A stretch of DNA of 64,000 nucleotides from Kitasatospora sp. NBC_01250 (GTDB taxonomy: Bacteria > Actinomycetota > Actinomycetes > Streptomycetales > Streptomycetaceae): assembly GCF_036226465.1 (NCBI RefSeq), contig NZ_CP108476.1, positions 7,626,001 through 7,690,000 on the forward strand, written 5' to 3'. Under the pieces are notes generated by a model. It saw only the letters and a program-made list of their open reading frames with translations, made no database searches and was not told the DNA's origin. The stretch's first letter is position 1. Each line of letters opens with the position of its first letter. Below are positions 56,053 through 64,000 of this stretch, piece by piece. The translations under genes and the position numbers were made by a program.

Positions 56053-57287
56053 GCGACATGGTGAACGAGTACCTGGACGACGCGACGACCGGCAAGCGCC
56101 CGCCGCGTCCCTACCCCTTCAGCGAGGCTGTGGCGCTGGACCTCGACCCGCTGTACGAGAAGCTGCGCGCCGAGGAGCCCGTGACGCGGGTCTCCTGCCC
56201 CTACGGCGAGGACGCCTGGCTGGTGACCACGCACGCGGACATGAAGACGATCCTCGGCGATCCCCGCTTCAGCCGCGCGCTGGCCGCCGAGCACGACGAG
56301 TCGCGGCTGACCCCGCTGCCGATCAACACCAGCATCCTGGGCATGGACTCGCCCGACCACCCCCGGCTGCGCCGCCTGCTCTCCAAGACGTTCACCATGC
56401 GCCGGGTCGAGCTGCTGCGCCCGCGGATCGAGCAGGAGGCGCACCGGCTGATCGACGAGCTGGTGGCCGCGGGCGCGCCGGGCGACCTGATGGAGGGCTT
56501 CGCGGTGCCGTTCGCCGGCACCGTGGTCTGCGACCTGCTGGGCGTGCCGTTCGAGGACCGCGAGCAGTTCCGCGGCTGGCTGGACGCCTTCTCCGCGACG
56601 ACCGTGATGTCCGAGCAGGAGATCGAGGAGGACACCCAGCGGCTGTACGACTACATCGGCAAGCTGATGGTGCGCCGGCGCGAGGAGCCGCAGGACGACC
56701 TGATCAGCGCCATGGTCAAGGCCAGCGACGAGGAGGACAAGCTCTCCGAGAAGGAGCTGGTGGAGCTGGCCAGCGTGCTGCTGATCGCCGGCCACGAGAC
56801 GGTCTCCTCCCAGCTCATCGACTCGCTGCACGTGCTGTTCGGCCATCCCGAGCAGCTGGCGGCGCTCGGGCGGGAGCCGGAGCTGCTGCCGGGCGCGGTG
56901 GAGGAGCTGCTGCGCTACGTGCCGCTCATCTCCCACGTCACCTTCGCGCGCTACGCCACCGAGGACGTCGAGCTGAGCGGCACGCTGGTGCGGGCCGGGG
57001 AGTCCGTGCTGCCCGCGATTCCCTCGGCCAACCGCGACGAGTCGGTCTTCGAGAATGCGGACCGGTTCGACGTCCGTCGCACGCCCAATCCGCACCTGGG
57101 ATTCGGGTACGGAATCCACCGCTGCCTGGGCGCGCCGCTCGCGCGGCTGGAGTTGCAGGTGGCACTCGAAACGCTCTTCGCCCGGCTGCCCGGACTGCAC
57201 TGCGCGGTCCCGGCGGCGGAGCTGGAATGGAAGGACGGCATGCAGGTGCGCAGCCTGCTGCATTTGCCGGTGAACTGGGCGGGCTGA
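56049..57287 (+). CDS. Cytochrome P450, probable indolactam-forming enzyme (LtxB/TleB-like role)
   Basis: The 412-residue bacterial P450 has I-helix LLIAGHETVSSQ (A-G-x-E-T, about residue 250), E-x-x-R in VEELLRYVP, and the heme loop LGFGYGIHRCLGAPLAR with Cys near 358. It is soluble, and no ferredoxin or reductase gene accompanies it. In the lyngbyatoxin and teleocidin pathways the P450 joins the valine nitrogen to C4 of the indole of N-methyl-valyl-tryptophanol. Its place right after the matching NRPS and MbtH genes supports that role here. Sequence alone would only say CYP105/107-like P450. A strong terminator follows. Confidence 0.9.
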   Translation: MSDMVNEYLDDATTGKRPPRPYPFSEAVALDLDPLYEKLRAEEPVTRVSCPYGEDAWLVTTHADMKTILGDPRFSRALAAEHDESRLTPLPINTSILGMDSPDHPRLRRLLSKTFTMRRVELLRPRIEQEAHRLIDELVAAGAPGDLMEGFAVPFAGTVVCDLLGVPFEDREQFRGWLDAFSATTVMSEQEIEEDTQRLYDYIGKLMVRRREEPQDDLISAMVKASDEEDKLSEKELVELASVLLIAGHETVSSQLIDSLHVLFGHPEQLAALGREPELLPGAVEELLRYVPLISHVTFARYATEDVELSGTLVRAGESVLPAIPSANRDESVFENADRFDVRRTPNPHLGFGYGIHRCLGAPLARLELQVALETLFARLPGLHCAVPAAELEWKDGMQVRSLLHLPVNWAG

Positions 57288-57291
57288 CAAG

Positions 57292-57340
57292 GCGAGGGCC
57301 TTTCCGGGGAAACGATCGGTTTCCCCGGAAAGGCCCTCGC
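57292..57340. terminator. Perfect 22-bp-stem bidirectional terminator
   Basis: Bases 57292-57313 pair without mismatch to 57319-57340 around a GATCG loop. The hairpin lies between the P450 stop and the convergent aldo/keto reductase stop, so it can end transcription from both sides. It marks the right border of NRPS system 2. Confidence 0.88.
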
Positions 57341-57349
57341 GGCTGTTGG

Positions 57350-58366
57350 TCAGCCCACCCGCCAGGCGGGATCGGTGGGGCTGCTGTCGGTGGTCGCGGC
57401 CGGGTCGCGGCTGACCACCGGGTCGAGCACCGCGTCGATCGCGCTGAGCACCTCGGCGTCGAGCGTGACGCCGGCCGCCTTGGCGTTGTCGGTGATCTGC
57501 TCGGGCCGGGAGGCGCCGATCACGGCGGCCGAGACATTGGGGTGCTGGAGCACCCAGGCCAGCGAGAGCTGGGCCAGGGTCAGCCCGAGGTCGGCGGCGA
57601 TCGGGTGCAGCCGCTGGACCCGGTGCAGGACCTCGTCGGTCAGCCAGGGCGCCAGCACCTCCGACCCGTCGTTGGAGTCGGTGGCCCGGGAGCCCTCGGG
57701 CCACTGCCCGCCCGGCAGGTACTTGCCGGTCAGCACGCCCTGGGCCAGCGGTGACCAGACGATCTGCCCCATCCCCAGCTCCTCGCAGAGCGGCATCACC
57801 TCGACCTCGGGCACCCGCCACAGGGCGCTGTACTGCGGCTGGTTGGAGACGAACGGGATCCGCAGCTCACCCGCGAGGGCATGGCCGCGCCGGATCTGCT
57901 CGGCGGTCCACTCGGAGACCCCGATGTAGTGCGCCTTGCCCGCGTGCACCACGTCGGCCAGCGCCGCCATGGTCTCCTCCAGCGGGGTGGAGGGGTCGAA
58001 CCGGTGCGCCTGGTAGACGTCCACGTGGTCCATGCCCAGGCGGCGCAGCGAGTTGTCGATGGATTCCCGGATGTGCTTGCGGGAAAGGCCCATGTCGTTG
58101 CGCCCGGGACCGGTGGGCGCGAAGACCTTGGTGAGGATCTCCAGGCCCTCCCGGCGCTCGCCCTTCAGCGCCCGGCCGAGGGATTCCTCGGCCTGCGAGC
58201 CGGCATACACATCGGCGGTGTCGAAGGTGGTGATTCCGGCGTCGAGTGCGGCCCGCACACAGGCCAGCTCGGTTTCCTCACTCCTCGAAGAACTCCGGGT
58301 CAGCCAGTTGCCGTAAGCGAGCCGACTGACAATCAGGCCACTGCGTCCAAGGTGACGGAAATTCAT
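57350..58366 (-). CDS. Aldo/keto reductase
   Basis: The 338-residue protein is an NADPH-dependent aldo/keto reductase of the Kv-beta-like/YghZ group. The catalytic tetrad appears as D and Y in FDTADVYAGSQAEESLG, K in LEILTKVF and H in VDVYQAHRFD. The cofactor loop near the end reads AVIGASRPEQITDNAKA. ATG 58366 is the only sensible start. It converges on the P450 across a strong terminator, so it is probably not part of the indolactam operon. A role in reducing a peptide aldehyde cannot be excluded. Confidence 0.92.
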   Translation of the reverse strand: MNFRHLGRSGLIVSRLAYGNWLTRSSSRSEETELACVRAALDAGITTFDTADVYAGSQAEESLGRALKGERREGLEILTKVFAPTGPGRNDMGLSRKHIRESIDNSLRRLGMDHVDVYQAHRFDPSTPLEETMAALADVVHAGKAHYIGVSEWTAEQIRRGHALAGELRIPFVSNQPQYSALWRVPEVEVMPLCEELGMGQIVWSPLAQGVLTGKYLPGGQWPEGSRATDSNDGSEVLAPWLTDEVLHRVQRLHPIAADLGLTLAQLSLAWVLQHPNVSAAVIGASRPEQITDNAKAAGVTLDAEVLSAIDAVLDPVVSRDPAATTDSSPTDPAWRVG

Positions 58367-58472
58367 ATCACCACGCTAGCAACCGAGTTCCTCCCCCGGA
58401 GAGGAATGTGGAAATCGGAACCGCCGCCACGGGCACGGGGATCGACGGCCCGGCCGTCGTCGAGCCCTGCCG

Positions 58473-58775
58473 TCAGACGGCCTCGGCGCCGATGGCGCGC
58501 AGGACGTCGGCGAGCCAGACGAAGCCGTGGCCGATGACCCGGCCCTCGTCCGTGAGCATCGCTTCGAGGCCGTGCCACGACTCCGACACCATGCCGATCG
58601 TCGGCTCGGGCGGCTCGGCGCAGATGTCGGTCAGCGACGCGGTCGGGATCGACCAGAACGCGTCGGCGGGGAGCGCCAGTCGGCCACCGGGCGCCTGGGT
58701 CGAGACATGGCGCACCAGCAGGTCGAGCACCTCGCGCAGCCGGTCGAGCGGGATCTCGGTGGCGGGGTCGGTCAC
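58473..58775 (-). CDS. Small hypothetical protein
   Basis: From GTG 58775 (GGAGG six bases upstream) the product has 100 residues: TDPATEIPLDRLREVLDLLVRHV, then FWSIPTASLTDICAEPPEPTIGMVSESWHGLEAMLTDEGRVIGHGFVWLADVLRAIG. It is acidic and soluble with a helix-strand pattern. It resembles small proteins commonly found alone in streptomycete genomes, for which I know no function. An upstream ATG at 58832 has no good ribosome site. It sits between the aldo/keto reductase and the tRNA. Confidence 0.7.
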   Translation of the reverse strand: MTDPATEIPLDRLREVLDLLVRHVSTQAPGGRLALPADAFWSIPTASLTDICAEPPEPTIGMVSESWHGLEAMLTDEGRVIGHGFVWLADVLRAIGAEAV

Positions 58776-58865
58776 GGTTGCCTCCGGTGGCGCAGGAGTG
58801 GCGCGGGAAGGGAAAGCACAGTGGCCCGGCACACTGGGTGTGCCGGGCCACTGCGTGCTACTGAG

Positions 58866-58939
58866 TAGCGGGGACAGGATTTGAACCTGCGACCTCTGGG
58901 TTATGAGCCCAGCGAGCTACCGAGCTGCTCCACCCCGCG
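58866..58939 (-). tRNA. Initiator tRNA-fMet (CAT)
   Basis: The 74-base cloverleaf on the minus strand has anticodon CAT at 58903-58905, three G:C pairs in the anticodon stem (GGG/CCC) and an unpaired first acceptor position (C1 opposite U72). These are the two hallmarks of an initiator tRNA. D-arm GAGCAGCTCGGTAGCTC and T-loop GGTTCAAATCC are standard. The CCA end is not encoded, which is usual in these bacteria. It lies just outside NRPS system 2; no phage or integrase gene or duplicated tRNA end is visible. Confidence 0.96.
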
Positions 58940-59002
58940 TCGGTGAACATGACTCTACGGCATGGCGGCGGTGAGGGGAAATCGGTTTCGCCGGGCCGCG
59001 CC

Positions 59003-60040
59003 TCACGGTCTGACCAGGGTGAGGGCCGCGGCGCCGATCAGGCCTGCGTCGGGGCCGAGTTCGGTGAGCCGCACCTCGAAGGGGCGGACGAAGGAGAGGG
59101 CGGCGTAGGTGTCCAGGTGGCGGCGGAGCGGGGCGAGCAGCAGGTCGCCCGCCCCGGCCACGCCGCCGCCGATGACGGCCAGCCGCAGGTCCAGCAGGGT
59201 GGCGGTGGCAGCGATGCCCGCGGCCAGCGCCTGGCCCGCGCGTTCGTAGGCGGCCAGCGCGAGCGGGTCGCCCTGGCGCGCGGACTCGGCGACGGCCGCG
59301 GCGTCGGTGGCGGCGTCCCGGGCCGCCGGGCGCCAGCCGGAGCGCAGCGCGTGGCGGGCGATGGCGGTGCCGCTGGCCAGCACCTCGACGCAGCCGCGCG
59401 AGCCGCACGGGCAGACCTCGCCGTTCAGGTCCACGCTCAGGTGGCCCAGGTGCCCGGCGTTGCCGCTGGGGCCGGGCCGCACGGCGCCGTCGAGCACCAG
59501 CCCGGCGCCGACCCCGGTGGAGACCACCAGGCAGAGCGCGTCGGCGCTGTCCCGGGCGGCCCCGCGCCAGTGCTCGCCGGCCGCCATCGCGACGCCGTCC
59601 CCGGCCAGCCGCACCGGCACGCCCTGCTCCGTCCCCGGCCCGGTCGCCCTGGCCAGCTTCAGCACCGCGGGGTCGGCGGCGACCCGTGCGACCAGCGGGA
59701 AGTCGCGCCAGCCGGCGATGTTGACGGGGCTGACCGTGCCGCGGGTGATGTCCACCGGTCCCGCGCAGCCGATCCCCACCGCCCGGACCTCGGACCAGCG
59801 CGGGTCCTCGGCCAGCTCGCCGAGGATCCGGTGGACCGTCAGCATGACCGCCTCGCCCGGGTCGTGGGCGTAGGTGGGCCGCTGGGCACGGTGCAGCAGG
59901 GTGCCCTGCTGGTCGACCAGCGCACCGGCGATCTTGGTGCCCCCGATGTCGAGGGCGGCGATCAGGCCGGTGGGTTGCTGTGCCGGGTGCGGGGCGGCGG
60001 GCTGCACGGCGGGCTGGGCGATGGACTCTTCGGTGGACAT
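59003..60040 (-). CDS. ROK-family sugar kinase
   Basis: The 345-residue protein has the ROK ATP-binding start AALDIGGTKIAGALVD near residue 30, the sugar-binding GHLSVD segment and the zinc motif GEVCPCGSRGCVEVLASG near 215. VIGGGVAGAGDLLL follows. There is no helix-turn-helix, so it is a kinase (glucose, mannose or N-acetylmannosamine type) rather than a ROK repressor. The first 25 residues are low-complexity Gln/Pro/Ala, and the true start could be later. It lies 57 bases downstream of the alpha-mannosidase gene, which fits phosphorylation of released mannose. Confidence 0.9.
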   Translation of the reverse strand: MSTEESIAQPAVQPAAPHPAQQPTGLIAALDIGGTKIAGALVDQQGTLLHRAQRPTYAHDPGEAVMLTVHRILGELAEDPRWSEVRAVGIGCAGPVDITRGTVSPVNIAGWRDFPLVARVAADPAVLKLARATGPGTEQGVPVRLAGDGVAMAAGEHWRGAARDSADALCLVVSTGVGAGLVLDGAVRPGPSGNAGHLGHLSVDLNGEVCPCGSRGCVEVLASGTAIARHALRSGWRPAARDAATDAAAVAESARQGDPLALAAYERAGQALAAGIAATATLLDLRLAVIGGGVAGAGDLLLAPLRRHLDTYAALSFVRPFEVRLTELGPDAGLIGAAALTLVRP

Positions 60041-60097
60041 CGTGGGCCTCGGGAACTGGCGGGAGCCGGTGGACGACGGGACGGGTGGAGCGCGGCG

Positions 60098-63000
60098 CTA
60101 CGCGGTGGCCCCGGTGCGGGTCAGGCGCAGCGTGACCAGCTCGAACGGGCGCAGGTGCAGCGCGATCCCATCCTCGCGCACCTGTGCCTCGGTGCCGAGC
60201 GGGCGCTCCAGCAGATCGCAGACCTGCACCGCGGTGTGCTCGAAGGAGGTGTGCAGCGTGGCCCTGGCCCGGCCGCCGTGCGCCTCGTAGAGCCGCACCA
60301 CCACGTCGCCGCTCTCGTCGTCGGCCAGCTTGACGGCGCTGACCACCACTGCGTCGTTGTCCACGTGCACCAGTGGGGCGACCTCGGCGTCGCCGGGCAC
60401 CCGCCGCTCGGGCAGGTTGATCCGGTAGCCCTCGCGCACCGCGTCACCGATCGTGGCGCCGGCCACCAGCGCGTGCCGGAAGCGGTGCAGGCCCTGGTCG
60501 GTGTGCGGGTCGGGGAAGCGCGGGGCGCGCAGCAGCGAGACGCGCACCGTGGTGGTGGTGCCGTGGTCCTCGGGGCGCACCGTGCGGGTCACGTCGTGGC
60601 CGTAGGTGGAGGCGGTGACCAGGGCCACGCCCCAGTCGGGCTCGGCGAAGTGCACGAAGCGGTGGTTGCAGGCCTCGAACTTGGCCGACTCCCAGCTGGT
60701 GTTGGTGTGGGTGGCGCGGTGCTGGTGGCCGAACTGGGTCTCGGAGGCGTAGCGCTCGGTGTGCAGGTCCAGTGGGAAGGCGGCCTTGAGGAACTTCTCC
60801 GTCTCGTGCCAGTCCACCTCGGTGTCCATGTCGAGCCGCTTGGTGCCGGCCGTCAGGGTCAGGGTCTGCACCACCTTCGAGGCGCCGAAGGAGCGGGTCA
60901 CCCGCACCGCGACCGCCTCCGGCTGCTCGGCGGCCACCGTCAGCTCGTCCAGGCCGGTCAGGTCGGTGACGGTGTTGCGGTAGAACTGGTCGACGTCCCA
61001 GGCGTCCCACATGTTGGGGAAGTCCGGGTGGATCTGCAGCAGGTTGGCGGCGGTGCCGGGGGCGATGGTCTCGCGCTCCTGGGCCAGGTCGTAGACCGAG
61101 ACGACCAGGCCGCGCCCGTCCACCGCGACCCGCAGCAGGCCGTTGTCCAGCAGGTAGCCGCCCTCGGGGCGCTGCTGGAGCGAGCAACTGCCGCGCCGGC
61201 CCGGGGTCGTCGGGCGCCCGCCGGCGGCCGGTACCCCGCCCCGCTCGTGCGGTGTCGCGTTGAAGACCACCTCGGTTCCTGACGTGGCGTCACCGGCCAG
61301 TGCCTGCTGGGCGCCCGCGATGATCCCGGTCAGCTCCTCGGCGACGGCGGCGTACGTCCGCTCCGCCTCGCGGTGCACCCAGGCGATCGAGGAGCCGGGC
61401 AGGATGTCGTGGAACTGGTGCAGCAGTACGGTCTTCCAGATCCGGTCCAACTCCTGGTAGGGGTAGGGGAGTCCGGCCTGAACGGCGGCAGTGGCCGCCC
61501 ACAGCTCGGCCTCGCGCAGCAGGTTCTCGCTGGCCCGGTTGCCCTGCTTGGTCTTCGCCTGGCTGGTCAGGGTGGCGCGGTGCAGTTCGAGGTAGAGCTC
61601 GCCGACCCAGACCGGCGGTTCGGGGTACTCGGCCTGCGCCTTGGCGAAGAAGTCGGCGGGCTTCTCCCAGGTGACGGTGGCCGAGCCCTCCAGGTTCCGC
61701 ATCCGGGCCGCCTTGGCGATCATCTCGCGGGTGGTCCCGCCGCCGCCGTCGCCCCAGCCGGTGGGCGCCAGCGAGTGGCTGGCCCGGCCCTTGTCCTTGA
61801 AGTTCCTTGCCGCGTGGGCGATTTCACTGCCCTTCATGGAGCAGTTGTAGGTGTCGATCGGCGGGAAGTGGGTGAAGATCCGGGTCCCGTCGATGCCCTC
61901 CCACCAGAAGGTGTGGTGCGGGAAGCTGTTGACCTGGCTCCAGGAGATCTTCTGGGTCAGCAGCCACTTGGAGCCGGCCGCCTTGATGATCTGCGGCAGG
62001 CCGCCGGTGAAGCCGAAGGTGTCGGGCAGCCAGGCCTCCTGGTTCTCGACGCCGAACTCCTCCAGGAAGAACCGCTTCCCGTGCACGAACTGACGGGCCA
62101 TCGCCTCCGAGCCCGGCATGTTGGTGTCCGACTCCACCCACATCCCGCCGGCCGGCACGAAGCGGCCCTCGGCCACCGCCTGCTTGACCCGGTCGTACAC
62201 CTCCGGCCGGTGCTCCTTGATCCAGGCGTACTGCTGGGCCTGGGACATGGTGTAGACGAAGTCCGGCTCGTCCTCCAGCAGAGCCGTCATGTTGGCGGTG
62301 GTCCTGGCCACCTTGCGGACCGTCTCGCGCAGCGGCCACAGCCAGGCGGAGTCGATGTGCGCGTGGCCCACCGCGCTGAGCCTGTGCGCGGACGGCACGG
62401 CGGGGGCGGCCAGCACCCCGGCCAGCTCGGCGCGGGCGGCGGCGGCCGTCGCTCCCACGTCCTGCAGGTCGACGGCGTCCAGCGCCCGCTCCACGGCGCG
62501 CAGGATCTCCCAGCGGCGCGGGCCGTCCACCGGCAGCTCGGCCATCAGCTCGCCCAGGACCTCCAGGTCCGCCACCAGGTGCCAGACGGTCTCGTCGAAG
62601 ACCGCCAGGTCCATCCGGGCCAGCGTGTACTGCGGCTGGTCGCCGGCGGTCTCCTTGTCGCCCAACTCGGTGGGCAGGAAGGGGTGGTAGTCCAGGATGA
62701 CCGGGTTGGAGGCAGCCTCCACGTGCAGCAGCACCTGCTCGCCGCCGGCTGCCGGTGCGGCCACCCGCACCCACTGGTTGCACGGGTTCAGGCCCTTCAC
62801 CGGCGTGCCGTCGGGGCGGTAGACCAGGCCCTCGCACTGGAAGCCGGGCATGTTCTTGTCGAAGCCCAGGTCGATCAGGGCCTCCACGGTCCGCCCGGCC
62901 CAGGCCTCGGGCACCGTCCCCGAGACGGTCAGCCAGCTGGTGCCCCAGGGCGCGCCCCACGCGTCGCCGACCGCGATCGGCCTGCGGGGGGCGGCCAGGC

Positions 63001-63142
63001 CCTCGGCGACCGGGACCGGCTCGTCGGGGGCGGTCCAGATGCCGACCTCCAGCGGGACGGACTCCGGATAGACCGCGGGGCGGATGCGCTCGTCGAGTAC
63101 GCGCTTGAGACGGGACTCGACCAGGCTGCGGTCGTCGTGCAT
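60098..63142 (-). CDS. Alpha-mannosidase, glycoside hydrolase family 38
   Basis: The 1014-residue protein has the usual GH38 length and order: an N-terminal beta domain, then the catalytic domain starting at SAVGHAHIDSAWLWPLRETVRK (zinc ligands H and D, about residue 265). The nucleophile is in EAWLPDTFGFTGGLPQI (about 380), followed by TGWGDGGGGTTREM. A long beta-sandwich C-terminal part follows. There is no signal peptide, so it acts on imported mannosides in the cytoplasm. ATG 63142 follows CTGGAGCCCAC. It is probably in one operon with the ROK kinase and the upstream glycoside hydrolase. Confidence 0.94.
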   Translation of the reverse strand: MHDDRSLVESRLKRVLDERIRPAVYPESVPLEVGIWTAPDEPVPVAEGLAAPRRPIAVGDAWGAPWGTSWLTVSGTVPEAWAGRTVEALIDLGFDKNMPGFQCEGLVYRPDGTPVKGLNPCNQWVRVAAPAAGGEQVLLHVEAASNPVILDYHPFLPTELGDKETAGDQPQYTLARMDLAVFDETVWHLVADLEVLGELMAELPVDGPRRWEILRAVERALDAVDLQDVGATAAAARAELAGVLAAPAVPSAHRLSAVGHAHIDSAWLWPLRETVRKVARTTANMTALLEDEPDFVYTMSQAQQYAWIKEHRPEVYDRVKQAVAEGRFVPAGGMWVESDTNMPGSEAMARQFVHGKRFFLEEFGVENQEAWLPDTFGFTGGLPQIIKAAGSKWLLTQKISWSQVNSFPHHTFWWEGIDGTRIFTHFPPIDTYNCSMKGSEIAHAARNFKDKGRASHSLAPTGWGDGGGGTTREMIAKAARMRNLEGSATVTWEKPADFFAKAQAEYPEPPVWVGELYLELHRATLTSQAKTKQGNRASENLLREAELWAATAAVQAGLPYPYQELDRIWKTVLLHQFHDILPGSSIAWVHREAERTYAAVAEELTGIIAGAQQALAGDATSGTEVVFNATPHERGGVPAAGGRPTTPGRRGSCSLQQRPEGGYLLDNGLLRVAVDGRGLVVSVYDLAQERETIAPGTAANLLQIHPDFPNMWDAWDVDQFYRNTVTDLTGLDELTVAAEQPEAVAVRVTRSFGASKVVQTLTLTAGTKRLDMDTEVDWHETEKFLKAAFPLDLHTERYASETQFGHQHRATHTNTSWESAKFEACNHRFVHFAEPDWGVALVTASTYGHDVTRTVRPEDHGTTTTVRVSLLRAPRFPDPHTDQGLHRFRHALVAGATIGDAVREGYRINLPERRVPGDAEVAPLVHVDNDAVVVSAVKLADDESGDVVVRLYEAHGGRARATLHTSFEHTAVQVCDLLERPLGTEAQVREDGIALHLRPFELVTLRLTRTGATA

Positions 63143-63200
63143 GTGGGCTCCAGGAGAGGGCGAGGGTGGGGTGTGCCGGGTCGGATGACTCGAGGGTAGG

Positions 63201-64000
63201 TCAGGTGCGGTCGACGTCCTCGACCGTGACGACCTCGGTGATGCCGCGGGCCGTCAGGTGCGCCTGGTCGGCGGCGTGTTCGGCGAGCAGCGCGGTGGGC
63301 CGCGCGCCGTCGGCGGCCAGCCGCATGAAGGCCTCGAAGAAGGCGCCGCCGGGGGCGCAGGTGGAGCGCTTGGGCGCGTCGAGAGGCAGGTCGAGCACTA
63401 GCGCGGTGGTGCGCGGCAGCGGCCTGCGGCCGTTCGCGCGGGCCTCGGCGACCGCCTCGGCCAGCGCGCGCCCGGCCGGCTTGACCTGCTGGTCGTTGGT
63501 GAGCAGGCCCAGGCTGTACTCGAGTTCGGGGAAGTCGGCGAGCGAGCGGTCCACGTCGTGCGAGCACCACCAGGTGACGCCCCACAGGTCGGGGCAGTCC
63601 AGCGCGGCGGCCACCGTGGTGGCGGTGAAGCGGCCCGCCGCCTCGGGGGCGATGTGCGGGGCCGGTGCGCCGACCTCCTGCAGCCAGACCGGGCGGTGCG
63701 GGTCCTCGGCCCAGGCCTTGGACAGCTCGACCATGTACGCGGCGTGCTGGTCGCAGGCGGTGGAGTCGGCGCCGTAGCGCTGCGCGGTGCCGTTGAAGAC
63801 CCAGGAGTGCACGGCGGTGGCGGCGCCGATCCGGGCGGCCTGTGCCGGGGTGAACGGGTGGTCGTCCTGGTACCAGGCCGCGTCGTACTCCGCGTGCAGG
63901 TGCAGCCGGCCCGGCGCGCCCTGCTCGCAGGCGGCCAGCACCCGGCGCAGCCAGGCGGCGGCCTGCTCCGGGGTGATCCGGTCCGGGTCGGGGTGCGGAT
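63201..64000 (-). CDS. Glycoside hydrolase (TIM-barrel, GH5-like), C-terminal part; runs off the window
   Basis: The frame is open to the last base of the window; a GTG at 63941 is internal. The visible 266 residues include AEYDAAWYQDDHP, HSWVFNGTAQRYG, and RPVWLQEVGAP with the likely nucleophile Glu at the end of a barrel strand. LWGVTWWCSHDVDRSLADFPELEYSLGLL and the ending LGLLTNDQQVKPAGRALAEAV are typical of clan-A hydrolases of GH5 type. About 60 residues after this barrel end form a small extra tail. Exact family is uncertain. Its position upstream of the GH38 gene suggests a mannoside-degrading partner. Confidence 0.75.
   Translation of the reverse strand, partial: PHPDPDRITPEQAAAWLRRVLAACEQGAPGRLHLHAEYDAAWYQDDHPFTPAQAARIGAATAVHSWVFNGTAQRYGADSTACDQHAAYMVELSKAWAEDPHRPVWLQEVGAPAPHIAPEAAGRFTATTVAAALDCPDLWGVTWWCSHDVDRSLADFPELEYSLGLLTNDQQVKPAGRALAEAVAEARANGRRPLPRTTALVLDLPLDAPKRSTCAPGGAFFEAFMRLAADGARPTALLAEHAADQAHLTARGITEVVTVEDVDRT

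Noticed and set aside
57350..58366. Aldo/keto reductase as a member of the indolactam operon
   Set aside because: It is on the opposite strand behind a perfect terminator, and the NRPS reductase domain is expected to release the alcohol itself in this pathway type.
58866..58939. tRNA as a genomic-island attachment site
   Set aside because: No integrase, phage gene or repeated tRNA 3' end is visible nearby, so there is no support for integration at this tRNA.

Overview
The window is very GC-rich DNA with strong G/C third-position bias, many GTG starts, a bldA-type TTA codon in a regulator and large modular NRPS genes. This points to a streptomycete-type actinomycete (Streptomyces, Kitasatospora or a close relative). 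Left flank (1-8516): the end of a LacI-family regulator, a DUF3515-type lipoprotein, a YceI protein, a tiny proline-rich protein, a serine beta-lactamase/esterase, a decayed acetyltransferase remnant, a SnoaL-like protein, an SLT-type transglycosylase, and a complete xylose-type ABC importer (xylF-xylG-xylH).

NRPS system 1 (about 8860-38400): a consensus HrdB-like promoter and a long leader precede an MbtH gene and three NRPS genes, followed by an MFS exporter. The NRPS genes are C-A-T-E, C-A-T and a five-module 5552-residue protein ending in a thioesterase. Seven modules therefore predict a heptapeptide. Pocket codes read by eye suggest D-Val-like, Ser, X, Ser, Gly, X and Gln-like. The two X modules share a nearly identical 2.2-kb DNA block with codon use unlike the rest of the gene. 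A small secreted cysteine-containing protein preceded by seven GTCC boxes at exact 10-bp spacing, and an XRE/NB-ARC/TPR regulator carrying a TTA codon, close this half.

Middle (38600-45700): a small HTH protein, an NTF2-like protein divergent from a LysR regulator, a MoxR AAA ATPase/CoxE VWA pair translationally coupled to a secreted alpha/beta hydrolase, a chloramphenicol-phosphotransferase-like kinase and one hypothetical gene.

NRPS system 2 (45837-57287): a LuxR-type regulator with a degenerate receiver, a DMATS-type indole prenyltransferase gene, a 555-bp divergent control region with two 9-bp-arm palindromes, then an operon of a two-module NRPS (A-NMeT-T-C-A-T-reductase), a second MbtH and a cytochrome P450, closed by a perfect 22-bp-stem terminator. 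This gene set is that of the lyngbyatoxin/teleocidin (indolactam) pathways (LtxA-C, TleA-C). The pocket codes (Val-type, then aromatic) agree with N-methyl-Val-Trp released as an alcohol, oxidative N-C closure by the P450 and prenylation by the DMATS enzyme.

Right flank (57350-64000): an aldo/keto reductase, a small hypothetical gene, an initiator tRNA-Met, and a sugar/mannoside degradation group (ROK kinase, GH38 alpha-mannosidase, glycoside hydrolase running off the end). Two unrelated NRPS systems thus sit about 11 kb apart inside otherwise ordinary genes.
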